Source of the DNA: Zasmidium citrigriseum
Taxonomy: Eukaryota > Ascomycota > Dothideomycetes > Mycosphaerellales > Mycosphaerellaceae
Direction of reading: 5' to 3'
DNA length: 64,000 nucleotides
Assembly: GCA_002786025.1 (NCBI GenBank)
Contig: NHNW01000056.1
Location: 186,001 to 250,000 of the forward strand
Below the pieces are notes generated by a model, which worked only from the letters and a program-made list of their open reading frames with translations, made no database searches and had not been told where the DNA came from. Shown in pieces: positions 19,313 through 29,095 of this stretch. Both the position numbers and the translations under genes were made by a program. Every line of letters starts with the position of its first letter. Positions within the stretch are counted from its first letter, which is position 1.

Positions 19313-20862
19313 TCAAATTTCCTCGTACTGCTCTTCCTGCGGGTTCTCCAATCCCGCCATCACATCATCGGCTTCTTGCCGTGTCATTGCCGCCTCCTCT
19401 TCTTGAATCTGTCGTCGTGGCTCGGGGCTGGCGTCGGCAGTCATTTCGTCATCGTCGTCGTTGTCGTCGGGATCGGTCTCGCTATTGCTGAAGTCGATGG
19501 CGTCGACATCTTGGGGTTTGGCAACGCGGCGGCGTCTCTTGGTCTTTCGGGGAGGGGATCGCGGGGGAGGGCTCTCAGACCCATTGACGGCTTCAACCGG
19601 GGTATCGGCCTGCTTGGGCTGTGTCGAACCCTGCTGCTCAGACATGCGACTGCCGACAGCCGCCATCTTCGCCCTCAAGGCGACTCGTCGAGGGTCGTCG
19701 ACCGCCGCAAGACCCGTGCTCGAGGCGTCGACTTCTGCCACATGTTCTGGATGGGCGTTCCGATCGCGTTTGCGAGCGTGATCATGGGCCGTTGCGGACC
19801 CCGAAGAAGACATTGGCCGCTGGGGCAAAGGTGGAGGCGGCATGTAGCTGAAGCCTGGGTTCAGGCTCTCTTGCTGGTGCTGAGGCTCTTCGGTCCTCAG
19901 GCGCTGTGCAGGCCTCTGATCTATATCTGCATCAGTGAAGTCCGTGTCGTGAGAATGAATACACTTACCTTCCAGGGGCTCCGCGTCTGGAATGTCCATG
20001 TTGGGCGGAGCTCGTGGCAAGCTGCCCACGCGTCCTGTCCCGCGCGCAGAGCCAGTGCGGAGTCCACCTCTGTTGGCACGGTAGCCCGATCCAAGAGCCT
20101 GACCTCTGTGGGCACCACGTGAAGCATTGCTAGCAGGATGAGGTTCCTGCGGGACATCGACAACGTAGAGCCTGGAGCCCGGCGGCAAAGTGCTGAAGTC
20201 GAAGTTCGACGACGGTACCCCGGAGAACGAGACCGCTGGTGGTGCCTGGGTGTACTGCGGCTGGTACTGCGGCTCAACGCCGTGCGCACGACTCCACCAC
20301 TCTGCGCTCCTCTGAGCGTCGCTCTTGCCCCGTTGCTGCGGCTCCTGCAGGTGCTGCAGCGGATTGGCTTGAACATGAGGCGGCAGAGGAGGGGGGCTCT
20401 GTAGGTCGATAGAGGAGGGCTGCCAGCCCCGCGGGACTTTGTCGTCTGGCAGAGGCTTCAGCCTCTGGGCCCCTTCGCCCGTCCTCGGCTTTGGTGGTGG
20501 AAGGTCGCCGAGGGTCTTCCTCTCCTGCGCTTGAAGGTAGAGCGCGTCGCTCATGGAGATGCCGCTGAGGACGCAGCTGCCACCAAACGTGCGGCAACAC
20601 GTGCATAGCGCTTGATTCACCTGCTTGTCGCACTGTCGCCGCCACTGTTAGCAATGTAGATTTAAAGGGGCTGTGGGGGTACACGTACGTCGAGCCACCT
20701 TCTCTGCTGGCAGGGCGTGCATTCCGTGTGAGGCGTGGTGGAGATGGTGTAGGTGGCCGTAGGCTGGCCTGTGGTGGCGGCGGGGGTGGGGGTGCTTTCG
20801 GCGGCCGTATCCATTGCGGCCGGCTCGTTGTTGTTGTTGGTGGTGGTGTCGTGGTCGGACAT
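19313..20862 (-). CDS. Six-cysteine zinc-cluster-like protein of unknown function (gene B)
   Basis: Exon 1 20862..20689 and exon 2 20632..19313 (56-nt intron with GTACGT donor and GCTAAC branch) give 497 aa. The N-terminal exon is Thr/Ala/Asn-rich and then, across the intron, six cysteines read C-x2-C-x7-C-x8-C-x2-C-x6-C (TECTPCQQRRWLD joined to CDKQVNQALCTCCRTF), spacing close to fungal Zn2Cys6 clusters. The rest is Pro/Gln-rich with an acidic/basic end (SPPRKTKRRRRVAK, then SNSETDPDDNDDDDEM). A 48-nt segment, 19968..19921, has GTAAGT and ATAG borders and could be a frame-neutral intron. Probably nuclear. Followed by array B and ribozyme B. Confidence 0.7.
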
Positions 20863-21075
20863 GGTGATGGTTCTGGTGTGCGAGTGGTGGTGGTGGTGGT
20901 GTTGATGTGATGCAGAGGAGCAGACGAGTCTGAACATGAGGCAGGAGCGGGCCAATTTCGGCTTTAGCGCGACAGCCGTTTGCTTCACGAAAACAAAGGC
21001 TGTCCGTCCGTCCATTTGTTTCCACCAACACCTCTCCGACCTCAGCAAAGACGAACCCCGCCCACGCATTCCATC

Positions 21076-22650
21076 ATGGATCCACGCAGCCAGCGACCCA
21101 TTTTCCTACCGAAGTCCGCCGGGGAGCTGTGGGATCGGCTCCCACATAAGTACGACAGCAGCGGCGAGAGAGAGCACGCGAGCAACAAGGCCAATCAGAG
21201 ATGGTGCCATGACAACTACGAGGCACTGGAGGCTCGTGACGAGCTGTCTATGGAAGAGCTGATGGCGCAGGAGCTGTACGTGTCGATGATCAGCGATCTG
21301 CAAGACCGTATCGACGCAGGCTGTGGCGGCGTCCGTACAGAATCTGTGCCAGCGGCCCCTCCTTCGCCCTCGTTCCCACCATCTACGCGAAAGGTACGTC
21401 TCATATGTCATTTTGGGGTTTGGATATTACTGATGCAGCTCCAGGGCAAAGACAAGGAGAAGGAGGGGAAGGAAGAGGTGGTGGCAGCAGCAAAGGAGGA
21501 GGAGGATAAGGAGCGCAGCCGAAGCCCCCGGAAAACTACACCATCATTGACGCCTTCACCTGCACCCAAAGTCGAAATACCGATGAGCTTCGGACATGCG
21601 CTGGGAGAGCAGCCGTCGTCGACGGAGAGCTTCGGGTCCTTCTTTCCCCTGAAAGCTCCCAGCGGAGAGTCTAAGGCCACTCCTTGGGATTCCGAGTCTC
21701 TCGATGGCGACAACAATCCATTCCACTTCGACTTCCACCCTCCCCGACAAAAGAGCCCTCCAGTATCTGCGGCACCCTCTACTGTCCAGAACAAGTCCGC
21801 TGCTGAGCCCAAGGCTGAACCATGTCCAGCGCCGAAGTCACCTAGTTCAGAGGAGCCACTTCCACCAGGCCAATGGGGCCAGCTGAGAAAGCGTCTGCAA
21901 GAGTCTGCTGATCCTGAAGCGAAGTCTCTAGGTGGCAGAGGTTCGACCTGGAGCCTTCCACCCAAGCCAGTAGACATGTTCGAGCGGTCGGATGCTTCTG
22001 CGAAGGTGGTTGTGAAGGTCGACAAGAATTCTCTCACCGGCCTCAACAGACATGGATTCGACCCAGCACAGCACTGGCCAGACAGCAGACGACACGGTCC
22101 CGGGAATCGTCCAATTTTCCACGAGCCAGAACTACAGGCTTACCTCCTGCGAGATGCCAACGGTATGCCTTACCTCAGCCTGACTCACGCATACATGACA
22201 TTCCATGAGCGGCTGCTCGTCAATCCCAAGCAGATGAAGCAGTTCATGGAAGATCATGGATTCTATCATCGATGCGACGGCTGCAGGCCAAAAGGTGGTT
22301 CCAAGGACTCGCCGCCGAAAAATTGCGACCACGCCTGGCCATGCAGTCAATGCCAAAGCGCCGGCATTAAATGTTCATACACATGGGCGGTGTCCTTTGA
22401 GAAAAAGGACTTCTACTGCAACTTTGCGCGACACTGCTTCAACATCCACGCCGAGGCCGTGGCATTCTTCAGCTTTGTCCAGGCCAACACATCGCGCCAG
22501 TCTTTCGTCGAGTCTCGCAGCAGGACAGGCCATTGCGGCACGAATGCCGTTCAGCCACCACAGGCATCTGAATCCGAACGATTGAGAGCCATCCAGCGCG
22601 ATTACGACAGCTTTCAATGGCCAGAGTTCGATTTCGACCCTTTCTCTTGA
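21076..22650 (+). CDS. Six-cysteine zinc-cluster-like protein of unknown function (gene C)
   Basis: ATG 21076 (MDPRSQRPIF) to stop 22650. A candidate 51-nt intron at 21394..21444 (GTACGT, TACTGAT, CTCCAG) is divisible by three and leaves the frame open if retained; 524 aa unspliced. The N-terminus (PKSAGELWDRLPHKYDSSGE) is helical; the middle is acidic/Pro-rich. Near the C-terminus CDGCRPKGGSKDSPPKNC, then PCSQCQSAGIKCSYTW, spell C-x2-C-x13-C-x5-C-x2-C-x6-C, a Zn2Cys6-like cluster. It is divergent from gene B (214 bp between ATGs). Followed on its strand by array C and ribozyme C. Confidence 0.75.
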   Translation: MDPRSQRPIFLPKSAGELWDRLPHKYDSSGEREHASNKANQRWCHDNYEALEARDELSMEELMAQELYVSMISDLQDRIDAGCGGVRTESVPAAPPSPSFPPSTRKVRLICHFGVWILLMQLQGKDKEKEGKEEVVAAAKEEEDKERSRSPRKTTPSLTPSPAPKVEIPMSFGHALGEQPSSTESFGSFFPLKAPSGESKATPWDSESLDGDNNPFHFDFHPPRQKSPPVSAAPSTVQNKSAAEPKAEPCPAPKSPSSEEPLPPGQWGQLRKRLQESADPEAKSLGGRGSTWSLPPKPVDMFERSDASAKVVVKVDKNSLTGLNRHGFDPAQHWPDSRRHGPGNRPIFHEPELQAYLLRDANGMPYLSLTHAYMTFHERLLVNPKQMKQFMEDHGFYHRCDGCRPKGGSKDSPPKNCDHAWPCSQCQSAGIKCSYTWAVSFEKKDFYCNFARHCFNIHAEAVAFFSFVQANTSRQSFVESRSRTGHCGTNAVQPPQASESERLRAIQRDYDSFQWPEFDFDPFS

Positions 22651-22775
22651 AGACCTGACAAGACATCACCGGGTCCGCTTCTGGAGAATACGGCACTTCG
22701 GCACTTGATCCGTTCTCGATATCGATCATGCGGTCATGTTGGAGCTATCAACACCCCTTCGCCCCTTCTTTCCCA

Positions 22776-22913
22776 TAATTCAAGGCTTTGTCTTGGATTC
22801 TCTTCATATCACATCATCCCCTTCTCATACGATCAAAGGCTCTGTCTTGGATCGTCGCATTTTGCACAACACAGCATCACATTACAATCAAAGGCTCTGT
22901 CTTGGATTGTCCA
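22776..22913 (+). repeat. Hairpin array C: three units in the 3' flank of gene C
   Basis: Units at about 22776-22803, 22828-22857 and 22884-22912. Plus-strand cores are TTCAAGGC-TTT-GTCTTGGA, TCAAAGGC-TCT-GTCTTGGA and the same again. The outer stems covary between units: CGATC/GATCG in unit 2 and CAATC/GATTG in unit 3. The first unit lies 125 nt after the stop of gene C. The array runs into CCAAAAATTTTT and ribozyme C. Confidence 0.85.
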
Positions 22914-22922
22914 AAAATTTTT

Positions 22923-22992
22923 GTCGCGCGATGAGCTGCACCTTCACGTGGTGCGCGATGTCAGTAGCCTTCGGGTGAAACCAAGACGGCTC
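22923..22992 (+). ncRNA. HDV-like self-cleaving ribozyme candidate, locus C
   Basis: A 70-nt element after CAAAAATTTTT, predicted cut before G22923. P1 GTCGCGC/GCGCGAT (7 bp, opening G-T wobble), P2 GAGCTG/CGGCTC (one T-G wobble), P3 ACC/GGT, L3 TTCACGT, junction GTCAGTAG, P4 closed by CC-TTCG-GG (a UUCG tetraloop in RNA), J4/2 CCAAG. P1 differs from locus D at most pairs yet still forms. It ends 17 bp from the stop of the convergent 23010-23925 gene, so it is antisense to that gene's 3' flank. Confidence 0.78.
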
Positions 22993-23009
22993 TTGTTAGA
23001 TTACACCCT

Positions 23010-23925
23010 TCATACAACGGAGCTATTACCTCTTGCCATTACCATCTCATTCTCTTGGTTAGGGTGTTGGTTGAAGAACCGTTCAACGAAGACGTCTGAA
23101 CGAACAATTCCACCGACAGCTGTTCCAATTCCACGAACGGTTCGACGACATTCGCCACTCAGTCCATCCGCCATATCACCGCTGGAATTTCGGTCTATCA
23201 CTGTCAGCAGTCCCGCACACGAACATTTGGATGCCATGGCTGTCGCTTCCCGCGCACTCACTGTCTCTGTGGAATCGACATTTGTGCCCGTGTTCTCGAA
23301 ACGAGCAATTGGCACAAGCGCCTCTGAGAGCATCGCCGTCTCCGTCAACAACACACCTCCGAAAGGGGCCCATGCCGCGTTTGCACTCATCGCAAGGCTC
23401 TCGCTGGGCGAGACCAACTCGATGAATCTGAAGCGCTCGACGATGCCTCTCAAAGCCAATCTGAACCGTGTTGCGCCGGCGAACGAACTCATCGCGGAAT
23501 ACGATCCGTTGGCGAGTCGGCAGCTCGAGGCATGTGGCCCATAGCGGTACTCTTCGAAAGCTTGCTTCGCCAACCTTACGTAGCTCATCTCTAAGCTGGT
23601 TGACGAGGCTTTCGGTGTAGTCCGCGTTGTGGGCCGGACGGAACTTGTCTCGAGGCATCGCTGTTTGAACAGCTGCAGCGTCGATTGCCTCGGGCGGCAG
23701 CACGTCTGCGATTGATGCATGAGGGCCATCCTGCTCGTCTTGTCTCAAGAATGCTTCGACCATATCAATGGCATCACCCGTTGATGGCGACAGCGATTCC
23801 CAATTCGCAATTGAGCTTTTCGAGTTCAATGAAGGTCCATGCCTGCGCTTCGCTGGGCTTGAGGCAGCAGATCTGTTCACAGACAAAGTCCGCTTCTTGC
23901 CGCCGATAGCTGACTGGTCCTTCAT
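23010..23925 (-). CDS. DUF3716-like zinc-cluster protein
   Basis: Exon 1 23925..23262 and exon 2 23200..23010 (61-nt intron, GTGAGT donor; the only tested acceptor keeping both frames is CTGACAG) give 284 aa. Residues 100-215 carry ADYTESLVNQLRDEL and a six-Cys cluster CDECKRGMGPFRRC ... GACANCSFREHGHKC, i.e. C-x2-C-x9-C-x12-C-x2-C-x8-C followed by FHRD. The same arrangement (ADYT, GPF, GACANC) recurs in the 26445-28608 gene. I match it from memory to the fungal domain of unknown function DUF3716. The N-terminus is basic (GGKKRTLSVNRS, PAKRRHG). Role unknown, probably nucleic-acid-associated. Convergent with gene C. Confidence 0.65.
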
Positions 23926-24383
23926 TGACTGTGCGGATGGTCACCTCTGACGTGTGCTGCGGCCCTTGAGAGGCTACGATCGTGTCCGCGTGCGACGAGC
24001 TGGGACAATTCGATGCCTTCCAGATCGTCACTTCGAGCGGGATGATGTGGGTGAAGCGGAAAACAAATGTGTGCAGGAGAAGGCGAGAGAGAACAGGAAG
24101 ACAAGAACAGGACAGAGGACAACACCGATTGTTCTGGCGCCAACCCCAAATGTCCACATGCTTCACGCTTGTTCCTCAAGGATCAATCCGCGAAAAGGAG
24201 AGACTTTCATGGCTTCTCCTTGGTTGATGAGGTCGTACAACGGCTGCGCTTAGGCCATGGCGTAGTCCACATCGCTGTGGATTTTCGCTCGCTCAGGAGA
24301 TCCGCGAGTGCAGCCCACGAGTTCCTCCTCCATCGGGGCTTACTTTGATGCGAGGGCTCTATCGCTGATGTCCCATTGGCAAC
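23926..24383. other. Intergenic, 0.46 kb
   Basis: Divergent region between the 23010-23925 and 24384-25487 genes. Nothing recognised. Confidence 0.45.
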
Positions 24384-25487
24384 ATGACGCCTGCTGCCGG
24401 TGCTTCCTCCAAGGTCATGAAATCTGGGAGCAAATCACGCAAGGGTGGAGAATCACGAAGAGAGTCTTCACTTGAACGGCATCGACAATCGTACATACGA
24501 GCATGGACGGCGATTCATCAGGCAAAGGACGCGACCATTGCGGAGGACCGAAATCTGCTTTCGACGAACCGCCCCCTGTGCAAGAACGATACTTCTGGCG
24601 AACCAACATCTGCATCGAAACAGCAGAAACGACCCTAGACCGGAGATGCGTCGAACAGTTACCACGATGAAACTTCACACTCGAAGAAGAAGAAGCGAAG
24701 AAAGCTGTCAAAAGAAGGCCCTCCCGAGAGCCAACACCCAAAGGACCCTTCTTCTCCTGCTAAACCGTCATTGAAGTCCAAGAGCTCAATCAGTGCTTCC
24801 AAAGACAGCGCACCATCCCATAGGGTAGAGGATGAGAATTCCACGGGCGACCCAGATGCATCGTCAGTCAGTGGAACAGGACTGTTCGTGACGCCTGAGC
24901 CTGGAAGTTCTACAGGCGACCATCAAAGCTCAAGCCGAAAATCTCGTCTTCCTCAGACGCGGCAATCAACGTCTACATCGAAACTGGTCCCGTTTCCGAT
25001 GAAAAGGCATAGACGAGATATTGCTTTCGTCACAAACGCCCCAGACTCGCCGGCCGTTGGGAACGTCTCCGAAGCCACCATGAAAGCAGCTGCTCGAAAC
25101 ACATTCGGACTGCAGAAAGTAAGAAAGGTCTACCAGAGTAGTCCTGGCGTATGGATCGTTCGACTGCTGGCCACGGAAGATACGAAGGCTGCGGTAGGTG
25201 CGAAGCTACTCATTGGTGGTGTTGAGCTCGCAGCCGAGCGCATATCCAAAGACAGCCCCAGATCTTTCACTTGGACGACTTCAAGAATGTCAGACGTACC
25301 TTCTAGAGGGGAGATGATGTCCAGAATATCGAATTTGCTTGGGTCGCGGCAGCCTCCGCCAGAGGTTCAGATCCAGGAGGCGCCTTGCCGGGTCACTGCG
25401 AGATTCTCAGAGCACCCTGGGCTTCTACGATTCTACGTTGAGCTTGCCGGAGGAGTCAATGCTCGATTCGACCCTGCGACACCTTGA
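24384..25487 (+). CDS. Paralogue of the 29096-31011 gene; 5' part broken or mis-resolved
   Basis: The 3' part, from about 24650 to stop 25487, is clearly coding: Lys/Ser-rich (DETSHSKKKKRRKLS), then a folded domain (EATMKAAARNTFGLQKVRKV, SSPGVWIVRLLATEDTKAAV, RVTARFSEHPGLLRFYVEL) that aligns with the C-terminal domain of the 29096-31011 gene. Upstream, the same frame from ATG 24384 meets a TAG at 24636-24638, while a second frame opened by ATG 24503 reads coding-like (MDGDSSGKGRDHCGGPKSAF) to a stop at 24670. Either an unrecognised intron skips the TAG or the gene has decayed. It lacks the C-terminal zinc-knuckle-like tail of its paralogue. Confidence 0.5.
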
Positions 25488-25670
25488 TCTGGATTCTGGG
25501 AGATGGTCCGATGCTGTTGCGCTTCCGCCGAGGCGAAGTCAGTACGGAGACCCACAGCCTGACCGTGCCAAGCACGAAACAACCTCATGACCACCCCATC
25601 CTCAACCCTCACCTCAACGAACCACGAAATCAACCATCACCGAGCCATCTCCCTCACTTCGGCCGGCTTA

Positions 25671-25692
25671 TTTCACACTATATAATGTGAAA
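25671..25692. promoter_or_regulatory. TATA-containing inverted repeat upstream of tRNA-like gene
   Basis: Arms TTTCACA (25671-25677) and TGTGAAA (25686-25692) flank CTATATAA. It sits 45 bp upstream of the tRNA-like gene at 25737. It could be an upstream TATA element for RNA polymerase III; this is inference. Confidence 0.35.
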
Positions 25693-25736
25693 TTTCCTCT
25701 CATCTTCCAATAAGGTCCTCAGGGGCTCTTGGCAAA

Positions 25737-25867
25737 GGGGAAGTGGTGTAGCGGTAGCACACGGAGGGGCTCTGGACCAGATATCTCTCGTTACTGGGCC
25801 AGGGTGAGATCACTCATACTCTCAGTACCTTAACTCCGAGACATGGGTTCGAATCCCATCTTCTCCA
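25737..25867 (+). tRNA. tRNA-like gene with long insert in the anticodon arm, isotype unassigned
   Basis: Acceptor stem GGGGAAG/CTTCTCC (7 bp, one wobble) followed by A, D arm GTGT/GCAC with loop AGCGGTA, anticodon stem CGGAG/CTCCG, T arm ATGGG-TTCGAAT-CCCAT (a good B box). The two halves of the anticodon stem are separated by 67 nt (25767-25833), so about 60 nt would be intron. No way of splitting the insert puts U at position 33, so I cannot assign an anticodon. A run of eight T at 25877-25884 is a ready polymerase III terminator. It is either a tRNA with an unusual intron or a decayed copy. Confidence 0.55.
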
Positions 25868-26444
25868 ACTATCGACTTTTTTTTGGCACCTGCTGGAGGT
25901 GTGATGGGGATGGTGATATCGATGCGATCCGACCCTCGAAATTTTGGACTTCGCCGACGACACATGGGGGCCCCTCCATATCTTTTTGAGCTGCAGCAAA
26001 CGTTCCATCTTCTCGCACGACGCAGATTCGATTCCCCTCTGTCGAAAGCTACGATACACTTTGTCGACAGCTGAACGGAACTCCCGCGATGCAGCCAGGT
26101 ATCAAGTCTCCTGCCAATCTCTGGAATTTGCCGCCGCATGGCCTTTCTTCTATGATCGACTGTCATTTCATGTCGTACCCCATTCCGATTCCGATGGAAC
26201 GAAATCTCACCTGCTGGTGCACCACCATGAATTATGGTCGATCCTTCGAGACTTCGCTATCGTTTCGAACATTCATGAACAGAGACGGACGCTGAACTTT
26301 ATCACGTGGCCGTAACCTTAGAAGTCACAGGGCAAACAAATGGGGCAATGAATTGCATTACGATTTGTATGGGGTTTCATGGGAACTCCTAACATTTTTG
26401 AACCAGCACACGATGTCCAACAAGATCAGCGCACGCACTCTCCC
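25868..26444. other. Intergenic, 0.6 kb
   Basis: Pol III T-run at 25877-25884, otherwise nothing recognised. Minus-strand frames here read through the tRNA-like sequence and are not genes. Confidence 0.5.
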
Positions 26445-28608
26445 TTATACTCCGTAGCGCTTCCGGAGTTCCATCCAAGCCATGGATAGACCGTCATCGC
26501 CATCAAGGTCGGTCAGATCGATCGTCTTTTTGTGATCCGGCCATAGGCCGAACTTCTCCACGAGCTCATTCAACCATTCCCAACGGCGGACAGAAAGGTA
26601 CCTTTCTTTCGACGGCCACTCATTCTCTTCTCCGTACTTCAGTTTCTTGCTCAGGACAGACCGCCACAGTCTCTCCAACTCATTCGTGCTCCAGCAATCA
26701 CAGCGACTGATGATGAAGCGCACCTGTTCATTGGTCGCTGTGCCTTCTTTGAATCTGTCGGTGACGAGGACCTTTACGTCTTCCGTAGGGAAAGCTCCGG
26801 CCAAGGCATCGGTGCACGAGTACCCGCGGACGCAGCCTGGGTGCACAAAATCTCTCGGTATAGCATCTGCAGAGTCTTGACGTTGGCGTTTGATGATGGG
26901 CCCCTCGCCGTCTGCACCGCTGGTACCTGTCATTTCTTCGACCATGTCAAGCACATCGGCCATGTCATCCGTCATCTGGCGTTTTAAGGGATTTCGTCGA
27001 GAATCTATATCGGTAGCATTGGCTGCGTCAACATTGACGTTGTTAACCTGGCGCTCGCTTTGGGCTGTGCTGCCATTCTCGACGCTTGCCACAAAGCTCT
27101 GGATGTCATCTGGAGCGTCTCCGATCACTTCTACGTCCTGGCCTCGTGGTAGAAGATCGCGATCGTCCTGCGAGGACGCTGGAGTCAGCTGCATATCCAA
27201 GTCGTCGAACCCGACCGAACTTCGAGCAGCCTCGCTGTGCGCCCTCTGGGACGACGGGGCAGAGCTATGGTCCGAGAGGGCGTTGCCAATGCCCATCAGC
27301 CTGGGTATGTTCTGAAAAGAATCTACAATCATTAGACGAAGCCCTGTGCTTACTGGTCGGCACTTACTCCTGGTGTGATATTCACACTGCGTATTGTCGT
27401 GTCGGCTGAAGCCACAATTCGCGCAAGCTCCAGAGAAATCGTTCATCCAAGTCACACACTTGGCAAAGGGACCTGCTCCGGCCTGGCAGCAACTGCATCG
27501 ATTGACTTGCGCCACGCCGAAGATGTAAACAAGCATCGCTCGAACCTTGTCCGGCCGGTCAAAGGTGTACGTCTGGCCCTCTCGCATCAGCGTCGGCGGA
27601 AGCTGTAGCCGCTGGCGGATCCGCAGGTTGAGAAAGCGAGAAATGGTGCTATTTGCCAGCCTCGTCGTCTTGACATTGTCCGCGACCAATAGCTCTCGCC
27701 GCATCTGTTTCAGAAAGCTGATTGTGTAGTCAGCATCTGCCTGTGGTTGAAAACGATGGAAGGAGAAGTGTTTTCTGGTGTTTGGATCCGGTTCCGCTTC
27801 GGGGACGACGTAGCAATCTGGAAACTCCAGGAAAGTCCACCAGCTCAGCTCAGCTGTTTCTTGGGTACTGTTTTTGACCTCGCCAAGTTCCCTTTCGAAG
27901 TCTGCCACTGCTTGTTTCGGCAGTTCCCAATCGAAATGCCAACTGGGCTTCCAGACGATCAAATCCATCTCTTCACCAGTCGCGGCATGTGACTCAGCAG
28001 GAGAGTGCTCTTCAACATCCCACTCAACACCGGCAACTTTGACCGTCAAGCGTCCATCGTCCGCTTGATGGAGGACAGACTTTGGGTGCTTTGTGTTCGC
28101 CCACCTCACCAAATGTTCGACGACTCCATGGTTCCTGCGCTTATTTTCGATCCTCACCACCTTCCAGTCTCGGTCTGGAAGGCTTGCTCTTGCTTCATCC
28201 AGCAGTCTTCGAGGTGGCTCGACGGATGTGTCGTCTGCTGTTGGCAGAAATTCTTCAGTCGAGGACTGGCCATCTACCCGTTCTTCACCATTGGTATTCT
28301 CAATGCTCTGCTCAATGGCAGCGGACACAGCTACTGGAGGCCGGAAAGGTAGATTGATGGGCTGGAATGACGGAAGTTCAGGAGAGCCTAAACTCGATCA
28401 GTACTCCTGCGGCTACTCAACACATCGGGTTCGGCCTACCAAGTCCGTCCATTGCTGCGTTTGATATTTGCTGTGATACGAGCTCTGGACTTGGACAGCG
28501 AGCACGCTTTCGTCTTTGCAGTTCCTGCAGATATGAGTCGAGGTCGAGCGAACGACTCCACAAGTATCGAAGCTCAGACTCTGGGTCCCAACGCCGAGCA
28601 TTCACCAT
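26445..28608 (-). CDS. DUF3716-like zinc-cluster protein, long form
   Basis: Exon 2 is 28361..26445; its continuous frame lacks a good ATG at its 5' end. A short exon 1 at 28608..28480 (MVNARRWDPESELRYLWSRS) joins in phase 0 across a 119-nt intron with a weak GTATCA donor and a TTCCAG acceptor, giving 681 aa. The first 230 residues include Trp-rich patches (VWKPSWHFDWELP, LSWWTFLEFPDCYV). Then ADADYTISFLKQMRREL and a six-Cys cluster CSCCQAGAGPFAKC, GACANCGFSRHDNTQC (C-x2-C-x9-C-x10-C-x2-C-x8-C) match the 23010-23925 gene. A 42-nt segment at 27353..27312 (GTAAGC, TTTTCAG) may be a frame-neutral intron. The C-terminal 150 residues have DFVHPGCVRGYSC and RRWEWLNELVEKFGLWPDHK. Function unknown. 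Confidence 0.65.
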
Positions 28609-29095
28609 AGCCCAAACATTGCACCTAGACTCGTCTCTGTGTTCGGAGTTGAGGAGAGTGATGTGAGGACACAGAACGCGACTCGCGTTCAAGAGTCCGA
28701 CGTCACGACAAGGGCTCGTCGGCATTGCCCAAGGAGGCAAGCAGGCTCGCGAACCACAACAGAGCACGCATCACGCTAAAACGCGAGAGAGCCTTGTCCC
28801 CAAGCCCTTCAAACGTCAGTGCAATGGCTGTCAGCATCTCGTGGACCATGTTCGCAACCCAAAGTCAAGAGCGACCAGGACTCCCAATTCGGTCTTTGTG
28901 GAGAAGTCTGCGAAATTGCAATCGCCAGGGTGATTGAAGCCCAAACCCGACTGTGGTGGGTTCAGGATCACTGTCTTCTCGCCACCTTGCTCTTTTTGTG
29001 GCTGATCACCATCAGCATCCATCCCCTGATCCAGCTTGAATCGAACGCAAGCCTCAGACCAGACCAATTCAACATCGCAAGAGCAGTCTCTAAGC
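28609..29095. other. Intergenic, 0.5 kb
   Basis: Divergent region between two genes. Nothing recognised. Confidence 0.45.

Noticed and set aside
25814..26166. Minus-strand ORFs ending EDGIRTHVSELRY and WRRWDSNPCLGVKVLRV
   Set aside because: They are translations across the tRNA-like gene, a common annotation artefact.
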